This document shows, piece by piece, positions 29,347 through 36,858 of a stretch of 38,269 nt of DNA. The notes beneath the pieces were generated by a model. That model searched no databases, had not been told where the DNA came from, and saw only the letters and a list, made by a program, of their open reading frames with translations. The stretch is from contig DWZJ01000089.1 of the NCBI GenBank assembly GCA_019118245.1, forward strand, positions 1-38,269, read 5' to 3'. This DNA comes from Candidatus Oscillibacter excrementigallinarum (GTDB lineage: Bacteria > Bacillota > Clostridia > Oscillospirales > Oscillospiraceae). Numbering within the stretch: position 1 is the stretch's first letter; the number at the start of each line of letters is the position of its first letter. The translations under genes and the position numbers were made by a program.

Positions 29347-30573
29347 TTAGACCGTGGGATACTCGCCGTCCCACAGCACCTTGCGGAACTTCATGGGGTC
29401 CGTGTTGCCCTCCGTGGAGAACAGCAGCACCTGGCTGAACCGGTCCAGGCCGATGGCCTCCCGCAGGTCCTGATACTCGTCCGTCTCCATCAGGGCGGCG
29501 ATGAGGCCCATGCCCACCGCTCCGGACTCGCCGGAGATCACCGTGGGGTCGCCCTTCACCGGCACGCCCAGCATCCGCATGCCCCGGGCGCTGACCCAGT
29601 CCGGGCAGGAGACGAAGGCGGAGACGTGGTTGCGCAGGATGTCCCAGGAGAGGATGTTGGGCTCTCCGCAGGCCAGGCCCGCCATGATGGTCTTGAGATC
29701 CCCCTCCACGATCCGGGGCTGACCGTCCCCCGCCAGGGCGCCCTGGTACAGGCAGTCCGCCGCCCGGGCCTCCATCACCACGAAGGTGGGGGGATCGTTG
29801 GGGAACAGGTTGGTGAAATAGCCGATCACCGCGCCGGCCAAACTACCCACGCCGGCCTGGACGAACACGTGGGTGGGACGGTTCACGCCCACCTGCCGCA
29901 GCTGCTCCGCCGCCTCGTTGGCCATGGTGCCGTAGCCCTGCATGATCCAGGAGGGGATCTCCTCATAGCCCTCCCAGGCGGTGTCCTGCACCACCACGCC
30001 GTGCTTGGTCTCGGCGGCCTCCGCCGCGGCCATGCGGACGCAGTCGTCGTAGTTCACATCCTCGATGGTGACCTGGGCGCCCTCCTTTTTGATGTTCTCA
30101 TACCGGGCCTGGCTGGAGCCCTTGGGCATGTGGACCACCGCTTTCTGGCCCAGCTTGTGGGCCGCCCAGGCCACGCCCCGGCCGTGGTTGCCGTCGGTGG
30201 CGGTGAAGAAGGTGGCGTGGCCGAACTCCCGCCGGAATTCCTCGCTGGTCAGATAGTCATAGGTCATCTCGCTGACGTCCCTGCCCATCTCCTTGGCGAT
30301 GTACCGGGCCATGGCGAAGGAGCCGCCCAGCACCTTGAAGGCGTTGAGGCCGAAGCGGAAGGACTCGTCCTTCACGAACAGGCCGCCCAGGCCCAGGTAC
30401 TTGGCCATGCCGTCCAGCCGGGCCAGGGGCGTGATGGAATACTGGGGAAAGCTGCTGTGGAAGAACCGGGCCTTGGCCACGTTCCCCAGAGACATGATGG
30501 AAAGCTGCCGGTCGTCGCTCTTCGGCATCCGATTGGCGACCCATTTGATCGAATCTCTCATAATCCTCACCAT
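29347..30573 (-). CDS. ygeX: Diaminopropionate ammonia-lyase (YgeX type)
   Basis: The 408-aa PLP enzyme converts 2,3-diaminopropionate to pyruvate and two ammonia. It follows E. coli YgeX closely through KDESFRFGLNAFKVLGG (PLP lysine), TDGNHGRGVAWAA, YMPKGS-type HMPKGSSQAR, VVQDTAWEGY and IMAGLACGEPN. ygeX genes are often found with selenium-dependent molybdenum hydroxylases and anaerobic urate breakdown, but here it stands alone about 9 kb from the molybdenum cluster. A promoter TTGACA-N16-TATGAT lies on the minus strand at 30646-30619. The start is uncertain: ATG 30573 has no Shine-Dalgarno, and ATG 30561 has only GAGG close by. Confidence 0.93.
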   Translation of the reverse strand: MVRIMRDSIKWVANRMPKSDDRQLSIMSLGNVAKARFFHSSFPQYSITPLARLDGMAKYLGLGGLFVKDESFRFGLNAFKVLGGSFAMARYIAKEMGRDVSEMTYDYLTSEEFRREFGHATFFTATDGNHGRGVAWAAHKLGQKAVVHMPKGSSQARYENIKKEGAQVTIEDVNYDDCVRMAAAEAAETKHGVVVQDTAWEGYEEIPSWIMQGYGTMANEAAEQLRQVGVNRPTHVFVQAGVGSLAGAVIGYFTNLFPNDPPTFVVMEARAADCLYQGALAGDGQPRIVEGDLKTIMAGLACGEPNILSWDILRNHVSAFVSCPDWVSARGMRMLGVPVKGDPTVISGESGAVGMGLIAALMETDEYQDLREAIGLDRFSQVLLFSTEGNTDPMKFRKVLWDGEYPTV

Positions 30574-30618
30574 GCAAAAATTTTTAGATAGTCAAATTTT
30601 TTGTTTGATTTCACCTCC

Positions 30619-30646
30619 ATCATACCATAGTTCCCCCGGTTGTCAA
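30619..30646 (-). promoter_or_regulatory. Promoter of the ammonia-lyase gene
   Basis: On the minus strand TTGACA (30646-30641), a 16-bp spacer and TATGAT (30624-30619). The leader that follows is AT-rich with an inverted repeat (30575-30603). Confidence 0.7.
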
Positions 30647-30696
30647 GGGGTTTTCCGGATTCCGGGCACTTTTTTGCACGCGGGAGAAGTTCCCTC

Positions 30697-30725
30697 TTGA
30701 CAAATACCCCCTAGGGGTATATATT
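30697..30725 (+). promoter_or_regulatory. Promoter of copA-csoR-copZ
   Basis: TTGACA (30697-30702), 17-bp spacer and TATATA (30720-30725). The spacer is filled by the first copper-operator palindrome. Confidence 0.85.
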
Positions 30726-30756
30726 GGGTCTCAGGAAAAATACCCCCGGAGGGTAT
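30704..30756. promoter_or_regulatory. Two tandem CsoR-type operators
   Basis: ATACCCCCTAGGGGTAT (30704-30720) and ATACCCCCGGAGGGTAT (30740-30756) are both TACCCC/GGGGTA-type palindromes, the known pattern for CsoR. Their centres are 36 bp apart. The first lies between -35 and -10; the second covers the early transcribed region. Confidence 0.88.
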
Positions 30757-30782
30757 CTCCCTCCGGCAGATGGGAGGCTATC

Positions 30783-33032
30783 ATGCGGGAAGAAAAATAT
30801 GACATCTCCGGGATGCACTGCGCCGCGTGCAGCGCGTCCGTGGAGCGGGTCACCCGGAAGCTGCCCGGCGTGGAGCGCAGCGAGGTGAACCTGACGACAG
30901 GCATCATGACCATTGCATACGATGAAAGTCAATGCACCCAGGAGCAGATTGTGGCCAAGGTGGAGAAGGCGGGCTTCGGCGCCGCCCTGCACCTGGACCA
31001 TCCGGCCCCGGCTACGGTCCAGGACGCCGAGGACGCGGAGGCCGCTGCCCTGAAGCGGCGAAAATACGAGCTGATCGCGGCGGCGGTGTTCTCCGCGGTG
31101 CTGCTGTATGTGTCCATGGGGCAGATGCTGCCCTTCGGGCTGCCGCCCCTGCCCCTGCCGGACATTTTCTCCATGCACACCCACCCCATGAACTTCGCGG
31201 TGCTGCAGCTGATCCTGGCCGTGCCGGTGCTGTACTGCGGCCGCAACTTCTTCCACGGGGGCTTCAAGTCCCTGTTCCACGGCAACCCCAACATGGACTC
31301 CCTGGTGGCCATCGGCTCCGGCTGCTCCTTTGCCTACAGCCTGGTGATGACCTTCCTGATCTCCGACGATCCCAGCTATGTCCACAACCTCTATTATGAG
31401 TCCGCCGCCGTGGTGCTGACCCTGGTGTCTCTGGGCAAGTTCCTGGAGAGCCGGAACATGCAGAAGACCAAGGGCGCCATCACCGCCCTGATGCAGCTGT
31501 CCCCGGACACCGCCATCCTGGCGGACTCCGGCCGGGAGGTCCCCACCAGCCAACTGAAGGTGGGCGACGTGGTGCTGGTGAAGCCCGGCGCCCGGGTCCC
31601 GGCGGACGGCACCGTCACCCAGGGGGAGAGCAGCGTCAACGAGGCCATGCTCACCGGCGAGAGTTTGCCGGTGGAGAAGGCTGCGGGCAGCGAGGTCATC
31701 GGCGGCAGCGTCAACGAAAACGGCGTGCTGTACGTCCAGGTGACCCGCGTGGGCGACGACTCCACCCTCTCCCGGATCATCCGGTTCGTGGAGGACGCCC
31801 AGGGCCGGAAGGCCCCCATCTCCAAGACCGCCGACAAGGTGGCCGGCGTGTTCGTGCCGGTGGTCATGGGGATCGCCCTGGTGGCGGCCGTCCTCTGGGC
31901 CATCGCCGGGCAGCCCTTCTCCTTCGTGCTGCGGGTGTTCACGTCGGTGCTGGTCATCGCCTGCCCCTGCGCCCTGGGCCTGGCCACCCCCACCGCCATC
32001 ATGGTGGGCACGGGCCTGGGCGCCAGGCACGGCATCCTGATCCGCTCCGGTGAGATCCTGGAGATCACCCACAGTGTGGACACGGTGGTGCTGGACAAGA
32101 CCGGCACCGTCACCGAGGGCACCCCCGCCGTGACGGAGGTCCTGCCCTATCAGTGCGCGGCCGACGACCTGCTGTCCGCCGCCGCGGCGGTGGAGGCGGT
32201 GTCCGCCCATCCCCTGGCAAACGCCATCACCGCCTACGCCCAGGCCCACGGCCACGGCGATCCCGCCCGGCCGGAGCGGTTTGAGAACCTGTCCGGCCGG
32301 GGCCTGAAGGCGGAACTGGGCGGCGAGACCGTCCTGGCCGGCAACCGCCGCCTGCTGGAGGAGCAGGGCGTGGATGTGACGCCCCTGGCCGCCGACGCGG
32401 AGCGGCTCTCCGCCCAGGGCCAGACCCCCATGTACTTCGCCAGGGGCGGCGCCCTGCTGGGCCTGATCTCCGTGGCGGACCCGGTGAAGGAGACCAGCGC
32501 CGCCGCCATCCGGAAGATGAAGGAGCAGGGCATCCGCACCGTGCTGCTGACCGGCGACAACCGGGCGGCGGCGGAGCACATCGGCTCCCTGGTGGGCGTG
32601 GACGAGGTCATCGCCGAGGTGCTGCCGGAGGAGAAGGCCGGCGTGGTGGAGCGGCTCCAGTCCCAGGGCCGCAAGGTGATGATGGTGGGCGACGGCATCA
32701 ACGACGCCCCGGCCCTCACCGCCGCCACCGTGGGCTGCGCCATCGGCAGCGGCAGCGACATCGCCATCGAGTCCGCGGACATCGTGCTGATGCGCTCGGA
32801 CCTGCAGGACGTGCCCCGGGCCATCCGGCTCTCCCGGCTGACCCTGCGGGACATCAAGCAGAACCTGTTCTGGGCCTTCTGCTACAACACCATCGGCATC
32901 CCCATCGCGGCGGGCCTGCTGTATGCCTTCGGCGGCCCCCTGCTGTCCCCCATGTTCGCGGGGGCGGCCATGAGCCTCAGCTCCGTCTGCGTGGTGGGCA
33001 ACGCCCTGCGGCTGGGCCGGGCGAAGCTGTGA
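30783..33032 (+). CDS. copA: Copper-exporting P1B-type ATPase
   Basis: The 749-aa copper pump has one N-terminal heavy-metal domain (GMHCAACS, Cys13 and Cys16), eight predicted helices, and the metal-path motif Cys394-Pro-Cys396 (IACPCALGLATP). The phosphorylation site is Asp438 in DKTGT, the HP motif lies in SAHPLANA, and the hinge is GDGINDAPAL. The C-terminal YN...MSLSS region fits copper(I) specificity. It is first in copA-csoR-copZ, directly under two CsoR operators. GGGAGG lies 6 nt before the ATG. Export of Cu+ under copper stress is the expected role. Confidence 0.97.
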   Translation: MREEKYDISGMHCAACSASVERVTRKLPGVERSEVNLTTGIMTIAYDESQCTQEQIVAKVEKAGFGAALHLDHPAPATVQDAEDAEAAALKRRKYELIAAAVFSAVLLYVSMGQMLPFGLPPLPLPDIFSMHTHPMNFAVLQLILAVPVLYCGRNFFHGGFKSLFHGNPNMDSLVAIGSGCSFAYSLVMTFLISDDPSYVHNLYYESAAVVLTLVSLGKFLESRNMQKTKGAITALMQLSPDTAILADSGREVPTSQLKVGDVVLVKPGARVPADGTVTQGESSVNEAMLTGESLPVEKAAGSEVIGGSVNENGVLYVQVTRVGDDSTLSRIIRFVEDAQGRKAPISKTADKVAGVFVPVVMGIALVAAVLWAIAGQPFSFVLRVFTSVLVIACPCALGLATPTAIMVGTGLGARHGILIRSGEILEITHSVDTVVLDKTGTVTEGTPAVTEVLPYQCAADDLLSAAAAVEAVSAHPLANAITAYAQAHGHGDPARPERFENLSGRGLKAELGGETVLAGNRRLLEEQGVDVTPLAADAERLSAQGQTPMYFARGGALLGLISVADPVKETSAAAIRKMKEQGIRTVLLTGDNRAAAEHIGSLVGVDEVIAEVLPEEKAGVVERLQSQGRKVMMVGDGINDAPALTAATVGCAIGSGSDIAIESADIVLMRSDLQDVPRAIRLSRLTLRDIKQNLFWAFCYNTIGIPIAAGLLYAFGGPLLSPMFAGAAMSLSSVCVVGNALRLGRAKL

Positions 33033-33063
33033 TTTGACGGGAAACGGGAAAAAGGAGTAAGAT

Positions 33064-33414
33064 ATGGAAGATCAGACTTTACAAGAGACTCCCGCCGCCG
33101 AGGCACCGGCGGAGGAGACAGCGGCAGGCTGTCCCTGCCGCCACAAGCACCGGGAGGCCCCGGAGTACGACGCCCTCATCCGCCGGCTGAACCGGATCGA
33201 GGGCCAGGTCCGGGGGGTCCGGGGCATGGTGGAGAAGGAGGCCTACTGCACCGACATCCTCACCCAGGTCTCCGCCATCCAGTCAGCGCTGAACGCGTTT
33301 TCCCGGGAGCTGCTCAGCAACCACATCCACACCTGCGTGGTGCAGGACATCCAAAACGGACATCTGGAGGTCGTGGACGACCTTCTGGTCACCATCCAAA
33401 AACTGATGAAATAA
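33064..33414 (+). CDS. csoR: CsoR-family copper-sensing repressor
   Basis: The 116-aa protein carries the CsoR fold with its copper site Cys62, His87 and Cys91 (C-x24-H-x3-C; YCTDIL and HIHTC) and the DNA-facing RRLNRIEGQVRGVRGMV. It differs from plain CsoR by an N-terminal extension of about 30 residues containing GCPCRHKH (Cys23, Cys25, His27, His29), which could bind metal as well. It sits 31 nt after copA, and its own promoter carries two operators, so it is expected to be autoregulated and released by Cu+. Confidence 0.93.
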   Translation: MEDQTLQETPAAEAPAEETAAGCPCRHKHREAPEYDALIRRLNRIEGQVRGVRGMVEKEAYCTDILTQVSAIQSALNAFSRELLSNHIHTCVVQDIQNGHLEVVDDLLVTIQKLMK

Positions 33415-33429
33415 AAAGGAGCAAGTAGT

Positions 33430-33624
33430 ATGACAACGATCTCTGTCCCCGATATGATGTGTGAGAACTGCGTCAAGCGCATCACCAACGCCCTGACCGC
33501 CGCGGAGCTGAAGTTCACCGTGTCCCTGGACACCAAGACCGTCACCATCGACGGATGCGACAACTGCGTCAAGACCGCCGTCAGCGAGCTGGAGGACCTG
33601 GGCTTCACCCCGGAGGTCCGCTGA
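33430..33624 (+). CDS. copZ: CopZ-like copper chaperone (HMA domain)
   Basis: This is a 64-aa single heavy-metal-associated domain with the ligand motif MMCENC near the start. A second pair of cysteines, CDNC, lies at about residues 43-46 where simple CopZ proteins have none. It probably hands Cu+ to CopA or CsoR. It follows csoR after 15 nt and ends the operon before a strong terminator. Confidence 0.88.
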   Translation: MTTISVPDMMCENCVKRITNALTAAELKFTVSLDTKTVTIDGCDNCVKTAVSELEDLGFTPEVR

Positions 33625-33655
33625 ATCCCCTGGGCGGCAAGCGCTTCCAAGCCGA

Positions 33656-33693
33656 GGGCCCGTGCCTGTCAAAGCAGGTACGGGCCCTTTTTT
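33656..33693 (+). terminator. Terminator of copA-csoR-copZ
   Basis: A 13-bp stem (33656-33668 with 33675-33687, one G-T pair) and a 6-nt loop are followed by six T. Confidence 0.93.
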
Positions 33694-33815
33694 GCCGCCT
33701 ATTTTTCTGTCACTATTTTGTTACTTTTTTTATTTTTTCCCCAGCTTTTTGCAGGGCTCGACCGAAGGATTTTTCCGCAAAGTGGGAGACATAACACCGC
33801 AACCGCCGCAAAAAC

Positions 33816-33844
33816 TTGACAAAAGTGGGAAGTCGGTGTATACT
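33816..33844 (+). promoter_or_regulatory. Promoter of the G5/3D-domain gene
   Basis: TTGACA (33816-33821), 17-bp spacer, TATACT (33839-33844). The start near 33851 gives a 5' leader of about 120 nt. Confidence 0.88.
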
Positions 33845-33850
33845 AGGCCC

Positions 33851-33962
33851 AGTTTTCCAATCGGTAACAAAAGTTACAAGTTGTTTTCATTCAGGAAAAC
33901 GCCGAGGTATAGACCTTCCAAAACCAGGGGAAACTGGTGCGGAAGACCTTTTCTGAGGAGGT
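33851..33962 (+). ncRNA. Structured 5' leader of unknown class
   Basis: In the gene-free stretch 33625-33970 this leader contains a chain of hairpins: GTAAC/GTTAC (33864-33868 with 33873-33877), GTTTTC/GAAAAC (33883-33888 with 33895-33900), and a two-part stem CTTCC...GGAAG (33915-33919 with 33941-33945) enclosing ACCAG/CTGGT (33923-33927 with 33934-33938). No T-run terminator follows; the ribosome-binding site GAGGAGG comes after the last stem. I do not recognise a known riboswitch class. Confidence 0.45.
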
Positions 33963-33970
33963 ATCTGATC

Positions 33971-34999
33971 TTGAACACACACGTTTTCGGGAAAAAGCTG
34001 CACACGCTCAAGGCCCGGTTCGGCATCCAGCTCTTCGTGCTGGCGGCCATGGTCTGCACCGGCTGGATCATCACCGACCACGCCGGCGCCGTGTATATCC
34101 TCACCGGCCCGGAGGACGCCGCCATCGTCCTGAACGAGGAGGCCCCGGCGGCGGAGGGGACCCTCTCCTCCCAGCTGGTGTATCTGTCCAGCGGGGCCAG
34201 CGGCTATGACATGACCCTGACCGCCGGGCAGGCCGTCACCGTCACCCACGACGGCAGCACCGTCACCGCCAAGGCCCGCAGCGAGACTGTGGCCGACCTG
34301 CTGGAGCGGCTCCACATCACCCCCAGCCCCCTGGAGATGGTGGCCGTGGATGTGTCCGGCGACAGCGCCGTGCTGACCATCGCCTCTGAGCTCACCTACT
34401 ACGACCAGGTGGAGGAGCCCGCCGCCTATGAGACCGTGCGGGTGGCCAATTCCTCCCTGCCCGTTGGCACGGAGAAGGTGGTCCAGGAGGGCGCCGACGG
34501 CGTCCGAACCTCCATCTACGAGGTGGTCTGGTCCGGCGGGGAGGAGATCTCCCGCCAGTTCGTGGAGGAGCTGGAGAGCACCGCCGTCAACAAGGTGATC
34601 GAGTACGGCACCGGCGCCGTGGAGACCCGTGCAGGCATCGCCAGCGTCAGCAAAAACGCCGACGGCAGCGGCACCCTGACCCTGACGGACGGCTCCACCC
34701 TGAGCTTCTCCGGCGTGAAGTCCATGACCGCCACCGCCTACACCGCCGGTCACGGCGGCGCGGACTACACCACCGCCACCGGCACCCTGGTGGACGTGGG
34801 CACCGTGGCCGTGGACAAGAGCGTCATTCCCCTGGGCACCAAGCTGTATATCGTGGCCGCCGACGGCTCCGTGGTCTACGGCACCGCCGTGGCGGAGGAC
34901 ACCGGCGTCCGGGGCAACATCATCGACCTGTACTACGACACCTATCAGCAGTGCATCAACTTCGGGCGGCGGACCTGCAACGTCTATATCCTGAAGTGA
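33971..34999 (+). CDS. G5 and 3D-domain cell-wall protein (YabE/YocH-like)
   Basis: The 342-aa envelope protein has one N-terminal membrane segment (about 18-42). A region like the ubiquitin-like repeats of YabE follows (DGSTVTAKARSETVADLLER), then a G5 domain (about 145-210, with ETVRVANSSLPVGTEKVVQEG). It ends in a 3D domain (about 245-342: MTATAYTAG, GTVAVDKSVIPLGTKLYI, VAEDTGVRGNIIDLYYD), whose Asp residues are the catalytic set of MltA-like lytic transglycosylases. It probably remodels peptidoglycan. The start is TTG at 33971, chosen because GAGGAGG (33955-33961) is 9 nt away. No transglycosylase SLT or RPF domain is present besides 3D. Confidence 0.9.
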   Translation: MNTHVFGKKLHTLKARFGIQLFVLAAMVCTGWIITDHAGAVYILTGPEDAAIVLNEEAPAAEGTLSSQLVYLSSGASGYDMTLTAGQAVTVTHDGSTVTAKARSETVADLLERLHITPSPLEMVAVDVSGDSAVLTIASELTYYDQVEEPAAYETVRVANSSLPVGTEKVVQEGADGVRTSIYEVVWSGGEEISRQFVEELESTAVNKVIEYGTGAVETRAGIASVSKNADGSGTLTLTDGSTLSFSGVKSMTATAYTAGHGGADYTTATGTLVDVGTVAVDKSVIPLGTKLYIVAADGSVVYGTAVAEDTGVRGNIIDLYYDTYQQCINFGRRTCNVYILK

Positions 35000-35026
35000 G
35001 AAAGCGCCTGAGATCCTATGTTTGTC

Positions 35027-35063
35027 AAAGAGGTCCCCTGCCAGTGGCAGGGGACCTCTTTCT
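35027..35063. terminator. Terminator between the 3D-domain gene and yjjG
   Basis: A perfect 16-bp stem (35027-35042 with 35046-35061) and a 3-nt loop. The arms end in CTCTTT and convergent genes flank it. Confidence 0.88.
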
Positions 35064-35072
35064 CGCCGTCTC

Positions 35073-35756
35073 TCACAGCCGCGCCAGCAGGGGCGGCAGC
35101 TCCGACAGGGCGTGGATGGTGTAGTCGGGGACGATGTCCGGCCGGGGCGGCAGGCGCTGGGGATCGTACCAGCAGGACCGGAGGCCGGCGTTCCGGGCGC
35201 CCCGGATGTCGGAGGTCAGGCTGTCCCCCACCATCAGGGCCTCCGCCGGGTCGAAGTCCGGGATGGCCCGGAAGCAGGCCTGGAAGAAGGCCGGGCTGGG
35301 CTTGTAGGCCCCCAGCTGTTCGGAGATGAAGATGTTTCGGAAATACCGGGCGATGCCCGCGCTCTGGATGCGGCTGTTCTGGACCTCGGGGGTGCCGTTG
35401 GTGGCCAGATACAGGTCGTACTGGGTGTGCAGGGCCTCCAGCAGCTCCAGGGCGCCGGGCACGAAGAAGTGGCCCCGGGCCAGCTGCTCCTCGTATCGCT
35501 GGCAGACCGCCTCCGGGTCGGCCCGCACCCCCAGCTCGTCGAACAGCAGCTGGAAGCGCCGGACCAGCACCTGGGGCCGGGTCAGCTTCCCCTCCTCCAG
35601 CAGCTCCCACTGCCGGCGGTTCAGCTCGTGGTACCGGTCCAGCACCGCCGGCGCGGGGGCCACGCGGAAGTGCTCCAGGGTCCGGGAGAGGGCCTGCCGC
35701 TCCGCCCGGCGGAAGTCCAGAATGGTGTCGTCCAGGTCCAGAAAGATCGATCGCAT
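35073..35756 (-). CDS. yjjG: HAD phosphatase, YjjG-type pyrimidine nucleotidase
   Basis: The 227-aa HAD hydrolase has the catalytic DLDDT (Asp7, Asp9), a helical cap, motif II ATNGT, motif III lysine in GAYKPSPAFFQ and motif IV VGDSLTSDI. ATNGTPEVQNSRIQSAGI and the IFISEQLGAYKP context match the YjjG/YfnB group. Its members remove phosphate from noncanonical pyrimidine nucleotides and so clean the dNTP pool. GGAGG 7 nt upstream favours ATG 35756 over the GTG two codons earlier. Confidence 0.9.
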   Translation of the reverse strand: MRSIFLDLDDTILDFRRAERQALSRTLEHFRVAPAPAVLDRYHELNRRQWELLEEGKLTRPQVLVRRFQLLFDELGVRADPEAVCQRYEEQLARGHFFVPGALELLEALHTQYDLYLATNGTPEVQNSRIQSAGIARYFRNIFISEQLGAYKPSPAFFQACFRAIPDFDPAEALMVGDSLTSDIRGARNAGLRSCWYDPQRLPPRPDIVPDYTIHALSELPPLLARL

Positions 35757-35834
35757 GGGCACGCCTCCTGTGGGATTTGAGATACCACCAGTTTACCGGG
35801 TCCGGCATCATTTTGCAAGACCGCCGGAACGGGG

Positions 35835-35863
35835 TTGGCAGGGGGCGGAAAATCTGATATACT
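35835..35863 (+). promoter_or_regulatory. Promoter of rsmA
   Basis: TTGGCA (35835-35840), 17-bp spacer, TATACT (35858-35863), 24 bp before the start codon. Confidence 0.75.
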
Positions 35864-35886
35864 GCATGGGAAAGGCGGGATCATCC

Positions 35887-36753
35887 ATGAATCTCTGTGA
35901 CTACAACACCATCCGGGACCTGCTGGCCCGGCATGGATTCCATTTTTCCAAGTCCATGGGGCAGAACTTCCTCATCGATCCGGAGGTGCCCCGGCGGATC
36001 GCGGAAGCCTCCGGCGCGGACGCGGGCTGCGGCGTGCTGGAGATCGGCCCCGGCATCGGCCCCCTGACGGCGGAGCTGGCCCAGCGGGCGGGCAAGGTGG
36101 TGGCCGTGGAGCTGGACCGGGCGCTGCTGCCGGTGCTGGCGGAGACCATGGCCCCCTATCCCAATGTGGAGATCGTGCCCGGTGACGTGCTGAAGCTGGA
36201 TCTGAACGTCCTGGCGGCGGAGAGGTTCTCCGGCCTCACGCCCCTGGTCTGCGCCAATCTGCCCTACAACGTCACCTCTCCCATTCTGGAAAAGCTGGTG
36301 GAGACCCCCTGCTTCCCCGCCTTCACGGTGATGATCCAGCGGGAGGTGGCCCGGCGGCTGTGCGCCCCTCAGGGCTCCTCTGAAGGCGGCTCCTTCTCCC
36401 TGTTCCTCCAGTATTACATGGAGCCGGAGCTGCTGTTCGACGTGCCGCCGGAGAAGTTCCTCCCCGCCCCCAAGGTGACCTCCGCCGTCATCCGCTGCGT
36501 CCGGCGGGCGCGGCCCGCCGTAGAGGTGGAGGACGAGGCGTTCTTCTTCCGCTGTGTCCGCGGCGCCTTTCTGCTGCGGCGCAAGACCCTGGCCAACAGC
36601 CTCTCCGCCGCGCTGCCGGGTGTCTCCAAGGAGGCGATCCAGCGGGCCATCGCCGGTGTGGGCCTGCCTGCCGCCGTCCGGGGCGAGCAGCTGACGTTGG
36701 CGGACTTCGCGGCCCTGGCCGCCGCGCTGGGACGGGCGGCGGATGGAGATTGA
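35887..36753 (+). CDS. rsmA: 16S rRNA dimethyladenosine transferase (KsgA)
   Basis: RsmA dimethylates the two adjacent adenines near the 3' end of 16S rRNA during small-subunit assembly. The 288-aa protein has KSMGQNFLID, the SAM motif LEIGPGIGPLT, the acidic VAVELD, and the catalytic ANLPYNVTSP. The C-terminal domain (KVTSAVIRCVRR, RRKTLANSL) is complete. AAGGCGGG lies before ATG 35887; the upstream open frame is a shadow over yjjG. The pckA promoter overlaps its last codons. Confidence 0.96.
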   Translation: MNLCDYNTIRDLLARHGFHFSKSMGQNFLIDPEVPRRIAEASGADAGCGVLEIGPGIGPLTAELAQRAGKVVAVELDRALLPVLAETMAPYPNVEIVPGDVLKLDLNVLAAERFSGLTPLVCANLPYNVTSPILEKLVETPCFPAFTVMIQREVARRLCAPQGSSEGGSFSLFLQYYMEPELLFDVPPEKFLPAPKVTSAVIRCVRRARPAVEVEDEAFFFRCVRGAFLLRRKTLANSLSAALPGVSKEAIQRAIAGVGLPAAVRGEQLTLADFAALAAALGRAADGD

Positions 36754-36778
36754 CTTTATCCCCCTCCCCGTGTATGAT
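36750..36778 (+). promoter_or_regulatory. Promoter of pckA
   Basis: TTGACT (36750-36755), 17-bp spacer, TATGAT (36773-36778), beginning at the last codon of rsmA. The leader is about 75 nt. Confidence 0.8.
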
Positions 36779-36858
36779 ATTGAGCAGAAAAATACCCCTC
36801 CGCCGCGCGGGCCGCGCCTGCCGGCCGGAAGATCATTCAGAAAAGAGGTCATAGAATC

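Noticed and set aside
33851..33970. c-di-AMP (ydaO) riboswitch before the 3D-domain gene
   Set aside because: The gene type fits, but the conserved ydaO blocks are not recognisable and the leader is short; left as an unknown structured leader.
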